Source: Helicobacter anatolicus
Lineage (GTDB): Bacteria > Campylobacterota > Campylobacteria > Campylobacterales > Helicobacteraceae
Assembly (NCBI RefSeq): GCF_021300615.1
Contig: NZ_JAJTMY010000002.1
Coordinates: 186,001-250,000, forward strand
Direction: 5' to 3'
Length of the DNA: 64,000 nt
Shown: positions 28,968 to 37,805 of the stretch, piece by piece
Numbering within the stretch: the stretch's first letter is position 1
Layout: every line of letters starts with the position of its first letter
Notes under the pieces: model-generated
Databases searched by the model: none
What the model was told of the DNA's origin: nothing
What the model saw: the letters and a program-made list of their open reading frames with translations, nothing else
Program-made: the position numbers and the translations under genes

Positions 28968-30140
28968 ATGGAAATAAAAAAAATTCATTCTTTAGACAAC
29001 CAAACCTTAGAAGAAATTGGTTTAGAATGGCATAGTGATCCTGATAATACGCCTTATATTGCTGATGAGCTTGTTGTGCTTAAAGAAGAGGAGGCACAAA
29101 AGTTTTATGAGGCGGGTAATGAGCTTTATGATATGTTTGTAGAGGCGGCTGAATATGTGATTGAGAATGATTTGTTTTTTGAATTAGATATTCCAAATGC
29201 TATTATTCCTATGATTAAGCAAAGTTTTGAAGAGGATATTCATTGGCATTTGTATGGGAGATTTGATTTTGCTGGTGGGCTTGATGGACAGCCTATTAAA
29301 CTTTTAGAATTTAATGCAGACACTCCTACAATGCTATATGAAACTGCTGTTGTGCAATGGGCATTGTTAAAATCTAATGGTTTAGATGAAAATAAGCAAT
29401 TTAATAATATTTTTGAAATGATTGGAGAAAATTTTAAGCGTATTATTACCCTTGGAGATGATCCATCAAGGTTTGTAGAACTTTATGAAGGGTGGAAAAT
29501 TTTATTTTCAAGCATTGGGGGAAATGTTGAGGAAGAGAGAACAACAAAGTTTTTAAAAGAAATTGCTCAATCTGTAGGGTTTGAAACACATTATGCACCT
29601 ATTGATTTAGTAGAATTTTCACCTCATGATGGTGTTCTTTTTGAGGGTGTGAATTATGAATTTTTATTTAAGTTAATTCCATGGGAAAATATTGCGATTG
29701 ATGAGCCAGAGCTTGCAAGTATTATGCAAAAAATGATGGAAAATAAAAATACAATTTTCTTAAATCCTGCATATACTTTGTTATTCCAAAGCAAGAGAAT
29801 TTTAAAAATTTTATGGGATCTTTTTCCAAATCATCCTTTATTATTAGAGACAAGTTATGAGCCTTTAAAAGATAAAAAGCAAGTGTTAAAAAGGGCTTTT
29901 GGTAGAGAAGGGGCAAATATAGAAATCTTAGATAAAAATCAAAACATTATTACAAAAAATACTGGAATTTATCAAAATCATAAAGCAGTTTATCAAGAAT
30001 TTTGCGAACTTAATAAGAATGGGGAATTTTATTATCAGCCAAATGTGTTTTTTGCCTATGAATCTTGCGGATTAGGATTTAGAAAAGGTGGATTGATTTT
30101 AGATAATTACTCTAAATTTGTAGGTCATTATTTAAAGTAA
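28968..30140 (+). CDS. Glutathionylspermidine synthase-like ATP-grasp protein
   Basis: A 390-residue protein of the glutathionylspermidine synthase C-terminal family. HWHLYGRFDFAGG, IKLLEFNADTPTML and FQSKRILKILWDLFPNHPLLL form the ATP-grasp active-site pattern, and the end GLGFRKGGLILDNYSKFVGHYL is typical. The amidase half of bifunctional glutathionylspermidine synthases is absent. It follows the UPF0323 lipoprotein by 3 bp; the conserved pairing suggests a joint, possibly envelope-related role. True substrate is unknown. Confidence 0.8.
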   Translation: MEIKKIHSLDNQTLEEIGLEWHSDPDNTPYIADELVVLKEEEAQKFYEAGNELYDMFVEAAEYVIENDLFFELDIPNAIIPMIKQSFEEDIHWHLYGRFDFAGGLDGQPIKLLEFNADTPTMLYETAVVQWALLKSNGLDENKQFNNIFEMIGENFKRIITLGDDPSRFVELYEGWKILFSSIGGNVEEERTTKFLKEIAQSVGFETHYAPIDLVEFSPHDGVLFEGVNYEFLFKLIPWENIAIDEPELASIMQKMMENKNTIFLNPAYTLLFQSKRILKILWDLFPNHPLLLETSYEPLKDKKQVLKRAFGREGANIEILDKNQNIITKNTGIYQNHKAVYQEFCELNKNGEFYYQPNVFFAYESCGLGFRKGGLILDNYSKFVGHYLK

Positions 30141-30202
30141 TTTTTTATATGTATTAATTTATCTTTTTTTGTCACAATTCGGTATCAAAATTAAGGATAA
30201 AT

Positions 30203-30586
30203 ATGGAAACAGTAATTAATCAACAAAATATACAAAAACTTATGGATATTTTTTATGCAAAAGTTAGAAAAGATCCAGAATTATCAAAGATTTTTTTGCC
30301 AGCTGTGGGTGAAGATAATGAAAGTTGGGAAAAACATAAAGAAAAAATTGGTAGATTTTGGAGACAAATGCTTTTAGGAGAACCTGTTTTTGATGGACAA
30401 CCTTTAAAAAAACATTTAGATTTACCACCTTTCCCTAGAGAACTTTTTAATGTATGGTTAAATTTATTTTCAGAATCTTTACATCAAATTTATGAAAATG
30501 ATGTTGCAAAATCTATTTTACAAAAAGCAACAATGATTGCACAAAGATTTCAGATTGCTATTTATGATATGCAAATACATGGATAG
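30203..30586 (+). CDS. ctb: Group III truncated hemoglobin (Ctb-like)
   Basis: A 127-residue globin closely resembling Campylobacter Ctb. The B-helix Tyr (in MDIFYAKVRKD, residue 18), the IGRFWRQMLLGEPVF segment with the E-helix Trp, and the proximal haem His in LKKHLDLPPFPRE are present. Such globins bind oxygen and NO with high affinity and are linked to microaerobic respiration and nitrosative stress. The upstream 60 bp contain a TTGTCACAATTC element shared in reverse with the PAS receptor promoter. No NssR-type TTAAC-N4-GTTAA site was seen. Confidence 0.92.
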   Translation: METVINQQNIQKLMDIFYAKVRKDPELSKIFLPAVGEDNESWEKHKEKIGRFWRQMLLGEPVFDGQPLKKHLDLPPFPRELFNVWLNLFSESLHQIYENDVAKSILQKATMIAQRFQIAIYDMQIHG

Positions 30587-30679
30587 TTAATTTTTTTCTT
30601 TTCATTTTTATGTATTTTAAGTTGGAAAATATAGAATTTTTTATTAAAATAAGATATGTTTTTAACTTAAGGCATAAAA

Positions 30680-32305
30680 ATGGATTTTTTACTCAATAAC
30701 CTCAAACAGAAAATACAACACATAGATCAGGCACAAAAATTTATTATTAGAGATGAAGATAGAAAATTTGTAGAATCTTTTGTAAAAACCTTTAAATTTT
30801 CTCAAGACTTTGTTGAGCCAATTTTAAAATTTTTATCACATAAAAAACCTACAAATTTAGTATGGCTCAGCCTTTCAGAATGTACGGGATGTACAGAGAG
30901 TTTTTTGCGTAATGAGATTCCAGGGATAGATTCTTTATTATTGGAATATATAAATTTAGACTATCATGAAGTGTTGATGAGTGCAGCAGGTTTTCAAGCA
31001 AGAGAGAATCTCAAAAAACTAAAAAAGGGTGAATATTTTCTTGTTGTTGAAGGAAGTGTGTGTGCACAACAAGAGTATTTTGCAACTTTTGGAGCAGAGG
31101 CATCTAGCGGTGCAGAAGAGCTATTGCATTTAGGTAGAGATGCATTTATGGTTCTTTGCGTGGGGACTTGTTCGAGCTTTGGTGGTGTGCAAGCTGCAAA
31201 TCCAAACCCTACAAATACAGAAAGTATTGACAAATTAATACAAAGAGAAGTGGTGAATATTCCGGGTTGTCCACCTAGTGATATTAATATTATCTACACA
31301 TTAATGTATGCTATTATTTTTGAAGAAGCTCCGAGCCTAGATATATTAAATCGACCCTTATGGGCGTATGGTAAAACTGTGCATGATACTTGTGAAAGGA
31401 AAGCAAAGTTTGAATCTGGTGATTTTGTGCAAACCTTCGGTGATGAAAAAATGACACAAGGTTATTGTCTTTATAAAGTAGGGTGTAAAGGACCTTATGC
31501 ATACAATAATTGCCCAAAAGTAAAATTTAATTCTAAGACGAGTTGGCCGATTCAAGCAGGGCATGGCTGTATTGCTTGCAGTGAGCCAAATTTTTGGGAT
31601 GATTTTGGAGTTTTTGAAACTCCTATGACTAAACAAAATAAATCTTTTGCAAAAGAAGAAAAAAAAGAGGCTGTTAGTATGCAGGATTTTTATACTTTTG
31701 TTTTAAATTTACAAAGCCATCAAATAGGGATTTTTTTAGATTCTAAGCAAACGCAGATTCTTTTTAATGGCAAGAATATTTTAAATTTTAATTTAGAATT
31801 AAATACGCATCTATTTTTGGAAGGATTGGCAAAAAAAAGCAAACTTACTTCGCGTTTGGTGGAAAATTATCAAACTTACTTTCCCAAACTTTATCAAAAG
31901 AATATGCACAATATGCTAGATAGTAAAATATCACAAAATCCTGCAGATATACTCCTTTTGATGCATGAAATCCTTAGTTTAGAAAAGAAAGAAAATACCC
32001 ATTATTTTGCACTTCAAGAGGCCATGTCTTTTCCTTTTAAGGTGGTGAGCGATATGGATTTTTCTGTAAAAGTGAGTGAAGATAATATAGTGATTGATAC
32101 AGTAAAGGGTATGCGTCTTGTTTTGTGTTACGCTTTGGGTGGATTGGAATATGATGGGATTGCTTATGGAATTCTGGCTACCTTATGTAAAGCACTTAAA
32201 GAAGGAGTGTCTAAATTTATTGTTTTAAAGGGGATAAAAAATGATGTAGTGCTTGGAGGGGATTTGGTACAAAATTCTTTGATAGAAAAATGGTTACTTA
32301 AATAA
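30680..32305 (+). CDS. hydE: NiFe-hydrogenase small-subunit homologue with extra C-terminal region (HydE/HydA2-like)
   Basis: A 541-residue protein. Residues about 55-325 follow the small subunit of uptake hydrogenases: LSECTGCTESFLR, CVGTCSSFGG, NIPGCPPSDIN, then HDTCERKAKF, GYCLYKVGCKGP, NNCPKVKFN and AGHGCIACSEPNFWD, so all the cysteines for three Fe-S clusters appear kept. There is no twin-arginine signal and no neighbouring large subunit. Residues about 330-541 are an extra region I do not recognise. H. pylori HydE and Campylobacter HydA2 are long homologues by my recollection. Role may be accessory (assembly or electron transfer) rather than a second hydrogenase. Confidence 0.72.
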   Translation: MDFLLNNLKQKIQHIDQAQKFIIRDEDRKFVESFVKTFKFSQDFVEPILKFLSHKKPTNLVWLSLSECTGCTESFLRNEIPGIDSLLLEYINLDYHEVLMSAAGFQARENLKKLKKGEYFLVVEGSVCAQQEYFATFGAEASSGAEELLHLGRDAFMVLCVGTCSSFGGVQAANPNPTNTESIDKLIQREVVNIPGCPPSDINIIYTLMYAIIFEEAPSLDILNRPLWAYGKTVHDTCERKAKFESGDFVQTFGDEKMTQGYCLYKVGCKGPYAYNNCPKVKFNSKTSWPIQAGHGCIACSEPNFWDDFGVFETPMTKQNKSFAKEEKKEAVSMQDFYTFVLNLQSHQIGIFLDSKQTQILFNGKNILNFNLELNTHLFLEGLAKKSKLTSRLVENYQTYFPKLYQKNMHNMLDSKISQNPADILLLMHEILSLEKKENTHYFALQEAMSFPFKVVSDMDFSVKVSEDNIVIDTVKGMRLVLCYALGGLEYDGIAYGILATLCKALKEGVSKFIVLKGIKNDVVLGGDLVQNSLIEKWLLK

Positions 32306-32334
32306 TGAGAATAGTTTTTTGATTTTTGTTAAAT

Positions 32335-33027
32335 TTATGATCTTAAAAATGAGGGTAGGGTAAAATTTTTTGGCAAGGGATGAGTGAAGTCTTTTTCTTC
32401 ATCAATATCTAAAGAATATTCTTTGTCCATAATATAGCCAATAGGATTATCATTAAAGCTTGTGTTTGTTGTTAAGGTAGAAATTTTATTGATATAAATT
32501 GCTCCATTAATGCGATAAAAAGGTGGTAAGTCTTGCCTACGTGTTGTGCTATTTGTTTGCAATAATGGAGTGAGAATATTATCTTTGGTAGTGCGCATAA
32601 AAATAGGATGTTCATTTACCTCGCAAATACTTGCCAAATCTTTTTGATGTTTGCAATAAAGCTTATAAGCTTCTTTAATATGAAATGCAGTTCTTAGCGG
32701 CGATGTAGGCTGTAATAAAATAAGAGTATCAAAGTTTTTACCAATTTGACAATATTTTTCAAGAGATTCTAAAATGCAATCTATACTCTTGCTTGTATCT
32801 TGCGCACTTTCTTTGGAACGCAAAAAAGGAACATTTGCACCATATTTTTTAGCAATTTCTGCATATTTTTCACTATCTGTGCATACAAATACTTCATCAC
32901 ATACACCACTTTTTAGCGCGCTATGAATACTATAAGCCATAAGTGGAATATTATAAAAAGGGCGAATATTTTTATCTTTTACGCCCTTACTACCACTTCT
33001 AGCGGGGATAATCGCCAAAACTTTCAT
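32335..33027 (-). CDS. neuA: CMP-N-acetylneuraminate cytidylyltransferase
   Basis: About 230 residues. The start at 33027 ([21 protein letters not shown]) overlaps the neuC stop by one base; the longer frame to 33066 lies inside neuC and precedes the conserved N-terminus, so it is rejected. The nucleotide-binding loop PARSGSKGVKDKNI and the LILLQPTSPLR segment identify a CMP-sialic acid synthetase type enzyme activating the sugar made by NeuB. No sialyltransferase is in the window. Confidence 0.9.
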   Translation of the reverse strand: MKVLAIIPARSGSKGVKDKNIRPFYNIPLMAYSIHSALKSGVCDEVFVCTDSEKYAEIAKKYGANVPFLRSKESAQDTSKSIDCILESLEKYCQIGKNFDTLILLQPTSPLRTAFHIKEAYKLYCKHQKDLASICEVNEHPIFMRTTKDNILTPLLQTNSTTRRQDLPPFYRINGAIYINKISTLTTNTSFNDNPIGYIMDKEYSLDIDEEKDFTHPLPKNFTLPSFLRS

Positions 33028-34157
33028 TATAAATCTATAAACTTTTTTTGAAGTTTTGTTTTCCAAATTTCTGGATCTTCAAGAATTTTTATAAATTTTT
33101 TAGCACTATTTCCTGTACCAAAATGTAAATTTACCTCAAGATTTTGGATACTAGGAATTTTTTGAATTGCTTGCAGGATTTCTTCTTTTTCTGGATTGAT
33201 GGATAATATATGATTATCTTTTTTATAGCGTCCTTCTTGTCTTGTTCCTATATTAATGCATGGAGTACCATATACTGGTGCTTCTCGGATTCCTGCAGAA
33301 CTATTACCAATAATAAATTTTGCTTCTTTTAATAAAGTAAGAAAAAATTCAAATTTAATAGAAGTAAAAATCTTAAAGTGGGTTTCTGGGAGTTGTGTGA
33401 GATGTTTGATGATAATTTTTGAACCATTGTCGTTGTTGGGATAGATGACGATGTAATTGATTTTAGATTCTATTAGGGCATTTGTAATTTTGATGAGATC
33501 GTTTTCTAGTGTCTCTATTTCTGTTGTTACGGGGTGATAAATAAAAATTGCATAATCTTTTTGAAAGTTTTTTATTTGATAATAATGTTTTTGTACATCT
33601 TCAAAAGTGGGAAGTTTTTTACTTAACATTAAATCAATATCAGGTGATCCAATGATAAAAATTTTTTCCTTTTTTTCGCCAAGTTGTGATAACCTTATAT
33701 ACGCTTCATTGTTTGCCACAAAATGTAGATGAGCAAATTTACTAATACTATGCCGGATAGATTCATCAATCGTGCCGCTTACTTCACCCCCCTCAATATG
33801 TGCCACTAAAATATTGTTAAATGCTCCTACAAGTGCGCCTGATAGGGCTTCTAATCTATCTCCATGTATCACAATCAAATCAGGTTGATAGTCTTTAACA
33901 AAAAAGGAAAAATTTTCTATGGCTTCAGAGAGGATAAGATCCATTGAATCATGATTTTGATAGGGCTTGCTAAAAGCTACTTCATTAAAACCATCTTTTA
34001 AAATTTCATAATAAGTGCTTCCATAAAGTTCTAACAAATGCATACCACAGATAAAAATTTTATATTCAAAACTTTTAGAATCTTTTACTTCACTTACAAG
34101 GCTTTTGATTTTACCCCAATCTGCTCTTGTGCCTGTTAAAAAAACAATTTTTTTCAT
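33027..34157 (-). CDS. neuC: UDP-N-acetylglucosamine 2-epimerase, hydrolysing
   Basis: About 376 residues; ATG at 34157 overlaps the neuB stop as ATGA. It produces N-acetylmannosamine from UDP-GlcNAc. [59 protein letters not shown] and [14 protein letters not shown] are conserved. The text closely follows Campylobacter jejuni NeuC1-type proteins as remembered. LegG (legionaminic acid route) is a relative; the NeuB1-like partner favours sialic acid. Confidence 0.92.
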   Translation of the reverse strand: MKKIVFLTGTRADWGKIKSLVSEVKDSKSFEYKIFICGMHLLELYGSTYYEILKDGFNEVAFSKPYQNHDSMDLILSEAIENFSFFVKDYQPDLIVIHGDRLEALSGALVGAFNNILVAHIEGGEVSGTIDESIRHSISKFAHLHFVANNEAYIRLSQLGEKKEKIFIIGSPDIDLMLSKKLPTFEDVQKHYYQIKNFQKDYAIFIYHPVTTEIETLENDLIKITNALIESKINYIVIYPNNDNGSKIIIKHLTQLPETHFKIFTSIKFEFFLTLLKEAKFIIGNSSAGIREAPVYGTPCINIGTRQEGRYKKDNHILSINPEKEEILQAIQKIPSIQNLEVNLHFGTGNSAKKFIKILEDPEIWKTKLQKKFIDL

Positions 34158-35200
34158 TTTTGTATCATATTCCAAGAGATATGTGTATCAGTAGGAATAT
34201 CGCAGTCTGCTGTATATCCTAAAATTTTTTCAAAATCTTTAGCTGGTATTTCGCCGATTGCAGGGCGCTTGACCCAAAGATTTTGCATGCTAAATTTTTC
34301 TCCTTTTTTAATAGGGGCAATGCTTACGCAAGTAGCAAATGCAAAATCAATTGTCACCTGTTCCTCTTTTGTAGCTTCTTTTTTGCCTCCACGCATTAAA
34401 AAAATCTCTTTAGCACTCATGATAAGATCTTTTGCTTCCTCTGTGTCCATGGAACAGACAATATCAGGACCTTGGCGGTTTTTATGATCTGTGAAATGTC
34501 TCTCAACAATACTTGCACCCATGGCAATTGCACCTTTGCATGCATTATTATTTAAAGTATGATCGCTTAGACCAATAGGGATATTGGGGAAGTTTTGCAT
34601 TAATTCTAGCATAGCACCAAATCTTACAAGATGAGGTGGTGTTGGATAGAGGTTTGTAGTATGTAAAAGTGCATAGGGGACTTTGAGGTCTTCTAGAATT
34701 GTTACGGTTTGTCGCACGCTGATTAGATTATTCATTCCAGTAGAAATAATCATAGGTTTTTTAAAATTCGCGATATGTTTGATAAGTGGGAGATTATTCA
34801 TTTCACCAGAGCCAATTTTATAAGCACTAACCCCCATTTTTTCCAAGCGATCCGCTCCTGCACGCGAAAAAGGTGTAGATAAAAAAATCATTCCTTTGGA
34901 TTCTACATAATTTTTTAGTGCGATTTCATCTTCCATATTTAATGCACAATTTTGCATAATTTCATAGATACTTTTATTACTGTTACCCGGAATCACTTTT
35001 TTTGCGGCACTACTCATTTCATCTTGGATTATATGGGTTTGGTGCTTTAAAATTTCAACACCTGCTAAACATGCCGCATCAACCATTTCTTTAGCAATTT
35101 CAAGACTTCCATTATGATTGATTCCTAGTTCTGCGATTACAACAGGGGGAAAATCTTTGCCAATTTTTCTATCTTGTATTTGTATAAAATTATTTTCCAC
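34154..35200 (-). CDS. neuB: N-acetylneuraminate synthase
   Basis: A 348-residue enzyme condensing ManNAc with phosphoenolpyruvate. The TIM barrel contains [56 protein letters not shown] and GLSDHT, and the antifreeze-like SAF domain occupies the last 60 residues ([22 protein letters not shown]). The [20 protein letters not shown] section is nearly that of Campylobacter NeuB1, the true sialic acid synthase. GTG at 35200 follows AAGGAG with 4-nt spacing; the nearby ATG is out of frame. First gene of neuB-neuC-neuA. Confidence 0.93.
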   Translation of the reverse strand: MENNFIQIQDRKIGKDFPPVVIAELGINHNGSLEIAKEMVDAACLAGVEILKHQTHIIQDEMSSAAKKVIPGNSNKSIYEIMQNCALNMEDEIALKNYVESKGMIFLSTPFSRAGADRLEKMGVSAYKIGSGEMNNLPLIKHIANFKKPMIISTGMNNLISVRQTVTILEDLKVPYALLHTTNLYPTPPHLVRFGAMLELMQNFPNIPIGLSDHTLNNNACKGAIAMGASIVERHFTDHKNRQGPDIVCSMDTEEAKDLIMSAKEIFLMRGGKKEATKEEQVTIDFAFATCVSIAPIKKGEKFSMQNLWVKRPAIGEIPAKDFEKILGYTADCDIPTDTHISWNMIQK

Positions 35201-35233
35201 ATTACTCCTTAGATATGTTGTAAAACTTTGCAG

Positions 35234-35239
35234 ATTATA
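35234..35239 (-). promoter_or_regulatory. -10 element of the neuBCA promoter
   Basis: A perfect TATAAT on the minus strand in TTGCTATAATCTGC, in the 61-bp gap after bioC. It predicts a start near 35227 and a 27-nt leader, giving the sialic acid genes their own promoter apart from the biotin run. Confidence 0.65.
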
Positions 35240-35261
35240 GCAATTTTTTCAATATTTTAGT

Positions 35262-35963
35262 TTAGGACTTTTTGGCAATAATGTAGATAGGGTGATAGGT
35301 GAGAGTGTTGTAAAATTTTTCTTTTAGGGCTTGGAGATGTTTTTTTGTGAGAGGGAAATTTTGCTGTAAAGAATTTGTGCCAGTTAATTTGAGATGTTTA
35401 AAAGCATCAAGTGGAGTGGGAAAACTCAAGGGGATTTTTTCTTCAAAAAGGTGTAAAATTTTCCATTGAGGTTGTAATAAAGAGCGATAATGATCTAAAC
35501 TTAGGTATTTTAGGGATTTTTTTGTGATGGTAGCAATTTCATGGAGATTAGATTCTCCAAAACTTCCTAGAGCTAAGATTCCATCTTTTGGACTAAAATT
35601 TTGGATATTTGTAAAAAATTTTTTTTGATCAAGCCATTGTATGCAAGCATTAGAGATAATGAGGTCAAAATTTTGCTGATCAAGATGTTTTGAAATATCA
35701 TTAATGTCAAATTGCAAAAATTGAATATGTGGAGCAAAAGATTTTGCATAATCATTAATATCATTACATGTAAGCTTTTTATATGTGAGATTTTTAATAA
35801 TTTTTTGTGTAAAAGTTCCTGTTCCAGCACCAAATTCAAAAATATGTGAAAAATGATTATGGGGGAGTAATTTTAAAATTTTATCTTGCATAATTTTTTG
35901 TATATGGGCATGTTGTGCATAACTTTCTTTGGCAGAGAAAAATTTATTTGCTATAAATTGCAT
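35262..35963 (-). CDS. bioC: Malonyl-ACP O-methyltransferase (biotin synthesis)
   Basis: A 233-residue SAM methyltransferase that methylates malonyl-ACP so it can enter fatty acid elongation toward pimelate. The N-terminal FSAKESYAQHAHIQKIM, SAM motif FEFGAGTGTFT, LIISNACIQWLDQ and the late HLKLTGTNSL are BioC hallmarks. It overlaps bioG by 13 bp and is third in bioF-bioG-bioC. Confidence 0.9.
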   Translation of the reverse strand: MQFIANKFFSAKESYAQHAHIQKIMQDKILKLLPHNHFSHIFEFGAGTGTFTQKIIKNLTYKKLTCNDINDYAKSFAPHIQFLQFDINDISKHLDQQNFDLIISNACIQWLDQKKFFTNIQNFSPKDGILALGSFGESNLHEIATITKKSLKYLSLDHYRSLLQPQWKILHLFEEKIPLSFPTPLDAFKHLKLTGTNSLQQNFPLTKKHLQALKEKFYNTLTYHPIYIIAKKS

Positions 35964-36595
35964 AGGGATTCCAAAGAGTAATCAAAGAAGATAAAATGTG
36001 GAGAATTTGGCAAAATAATAGGGGAGAGATTTTGAGATTGCCACGCTTGTAGCTGATATTTGGCTTGGAAAATTTTATCATTTTGACTTGTAATAGCATA
36101 ATCCCATAAGCTTTGCTTAGGAGGTATTGTAGTAAGTGTGGCGTAGAGGTTTTGTAATTCAAGAATAAGTTGGGAATTGCAAATATCTTTAATGTTATCT
36201 AAAAAATTTTTAGAATCAAAAACATTGATATAAAAATCTAAAAGATTAAAATGTTTGATTGTATGCATAAAAATTACAGGAGGTATGCCTAAGGTTTTAT
36301 GTATACCAAGATTTGTGCCATTGATAGCGATGGATTTTTTGATATTAAGATTTTTTGGTATAAAATAATTTGCTATTGCCACACCCATAGACCATGCAAT
36401 AAGATAGACTTCTTGGTTTTGTAAAAATGTAAGATCAAGATGATTGTCTTTGTAGTCATACACAAAAATAATACGATAGGTTTTGTGATAAGCTTCATCA
36501 ATATAATGAGAAAAGAAATTAGGATTGCTTCCAAATCCTAGAAAAAATAAAATTGTGGAGCGGGTAATATGAGGATTAAAAATTTTTATTTGCAT
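35951..36595 (-). CDS. bioG: Pimeloyl-ACP methyl ester esterase, BioG type
   Basis: A 214-residue alpha/beta hydrolase of the DUF452/BioG type. The nucleophile elbow is AWSMGVAIAN (Ser at about residue 70), the N-terminal FFLGFGSNPNFF forms the oxyanion side, and a His close to the C-terminus (PNSPHFIFF) completes the triad. It removes the methyl group that BioC added, releasing pimeloyl-ACP. It overlaps bioF by 10 bp. The order bioF-bioG-bioC with divergent bioA matches Campylobacter. Confidence 0.88.
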   Translation of the reverse strand: MQIKIFNPHITRSTILFFLGFGSNPNFFSHYIDEAYHKTYRIIFVYDYKDNHLDLTFLQNQEVYLIAWSMGVAIANYFIPKNLNIKKSIAINGTNLGIHKTLGIPPVIFMHTIKHFNLLDFYINVFDSKNFLDNIKDICNSQLILELQNLYATLTTIPPKQSLWDYAITSQNDKIFQAKYQLQAWQSQNLSPIILPNSPHFIFFDYSLESLCNL

Positions 36596-37734
36596 AGTGC
36601 CTCGATGATTAGATCCAAATCTTTTAGACTTAAATTTGCATGAAGCGAGAAACGGATTCTAGCTTGATTGATAGGGACACTTGGAGGTCTTATTGCGGGG
36701 GCATAAATTTGAGAATCTAAAAGCATGTGCATTACTTCTAAGCTTTTAATATTTGTATAAGTCATAAGGCTAATAATTTGACTTTCGCCAAGAAAATCAA
36801 AATTATTTTCTTTGAGTTTTTTTTGTAGATAGAGGCTTAGGGTTTGGAGATGTCTATTTTTTTCAAAAAAAATTTGCAGATTCTTGAAAATATAGAGTGT
36901 AAAGGCAATGTTAATTGGTGGGAGTGCGGTAGAAAAAATAAAAGATCGTGCTTTATTGATGAAGTATTGCTTAAAAATATTGTCGCACAACACACAACCT
37001 CCTATTGATCCAATTGCTTTTCCGAAAGCAAGGACAATAAAATCAATAGAGGAAAGAAAATTCTCGCTAAGTCCTAATAATTTTTCTCCACATACCCCAA
37101 GAGAATGTGCCTCATCAAGATAAATAAAGACATTTTTATAGTTTTTTTTCAAAGCGATAATTTCTTGAATTTTGCAATAATCCCCATCCATGCTAAAAAT
37201 TCCCTCACTAACAATAATGATATGTTCATATTGATGAATAGAAGATTCTAAGAGATTTTTAAGATCTTGCATGTTATTATGTTTAAATCTTTTGAATTTT
37301 GCATGTGCTAATCTTAAGCCATCAAAAATACTTGCATGCACAAAACTATCTACCAAAAATAAAACCCCACCAATTTGGTGTAATGCATTAATGCTCCCTA
37401 TATTTGCATGATAACCACTATTAAAAAGTAGAGCATTTTTGGGTGCATAGAGTTGGGATAAAAATTCTTCCAATTCTTCAAAAATTGCAAAATTTCCACT
37501 TAGACTGCGTGATGAGGAACTAGAAAAGGGTGTAGAATCTAATTGACATTGTTTTAAGAAATTTTGCTGCAATGTTAGATCTTGCGCAATTCCTAAATAG
37601 TCGTTAGACGCAAGATTGAGAACTTTTTTTTTATTATGCAAGAGGTATTTGCCTTGATGTCTTAGAGGCTGCAAGATTCTTAAATGAGAGTCTTTTTGTA
37701 AATCTTTAAGTATAACACTAATCTTGTCTTGCAT
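36586..37734 (-). CDS. bioF: 8-amino-7-oxononanoate synthase
   Basis: A 382-residue PLP enzyme of the alpha-oxoamine synthase family, condensing pimeloyl-ACP with alanine. VLNLASNDYLGIAQD, LLFNSGYHANIG, IYLDEAHSLGVCGE and the PLP-lysine segment VLAFGKAIGSIGG are conserved. ATG at 37734 has AGGAA upstream. It is divergent from bioA across 71 bp holding a palindrome. Confidence 0.94.
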   Translation of the reverse strand: MQDKISVILKDLQKDSHLRILQPLRHQGKYLLHNKKKVLNLASNDYLGIAQDLTLQQNFLKQCQLDSTPFSSSSSRSLSGNFAIFEELEEFLSQLYAPKNALLFNSGYHANIGSINALHQIGGVLFLVDSFVHASIFDGLRLAHAKFKRFKHNNMQDLKNLLESSIHQYEHIIIVSEGIFSMDGDYCKIQEIIALKKNYKNVFIYLDEAHSLGVCGEKLLGLSENFLSSIDFIVLAFGKAIGSIGGCVLCDNIFKQYFINKARSFIFSTALPPINIAFTLYIFKNLQIFFEKNRHLQTLSLYLQKKLKENNFDFLGESQIISLMTYTNIKSLEVMHMLLDSQIYAPAIRPPSVPINQARIRFSLHANLSLKDLDLIIEALCK

Positions 37735-37755
37735 TTTAGATTCCTAAAGTTCTAT

Positions 37756-37773
37756 ATAATCTATGTAGATTAT
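37756..37773. promoter_or_regulatory. Palindrome on the divergent bioF/bioA promoter, candidate operator
   Basis: ATAATCTA-TG-TAGATTAT is a perfect 8-bp inverted repeat with a 2-bp centre, midway between bioF and bioA. It overlaps the bioA -10 TATAAT (37755-37760) and the predicted bioA start near 37767, and lies about 22-39 bp upstream of bioF. This position suits a repressor acting on both directions. It does not look like the Escherichia coli BirA operator half-sites. Confidence 0.6.
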
Positions 37774-37805
37774 TTTAACATATTTATATTTTTCAAAGGA
37801 ATGAA

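Noticed and set aside
30680-32305. True uptake hydrogenase small subunit (HydA)
   Set aside because: No Tat signal, no large subunit following, and an extra 200-residue C-terminal region argue against a standard HydA.
33028-33066. Longer neuA frame starting at 33066
   Set aside because: The extra 13 residues lie inside neuC and precede the conserved [12 protein letters not shown] start; the ATG at 33027 overlaps the neuC stop as TAATG.
37756-37773. Biotin-region palindrome as a transcription terminator
   Set aside because: It lies between divergent starts, has a 2-bp centre unable to form a hairpin loop and has no T run; an operator is more plausible.
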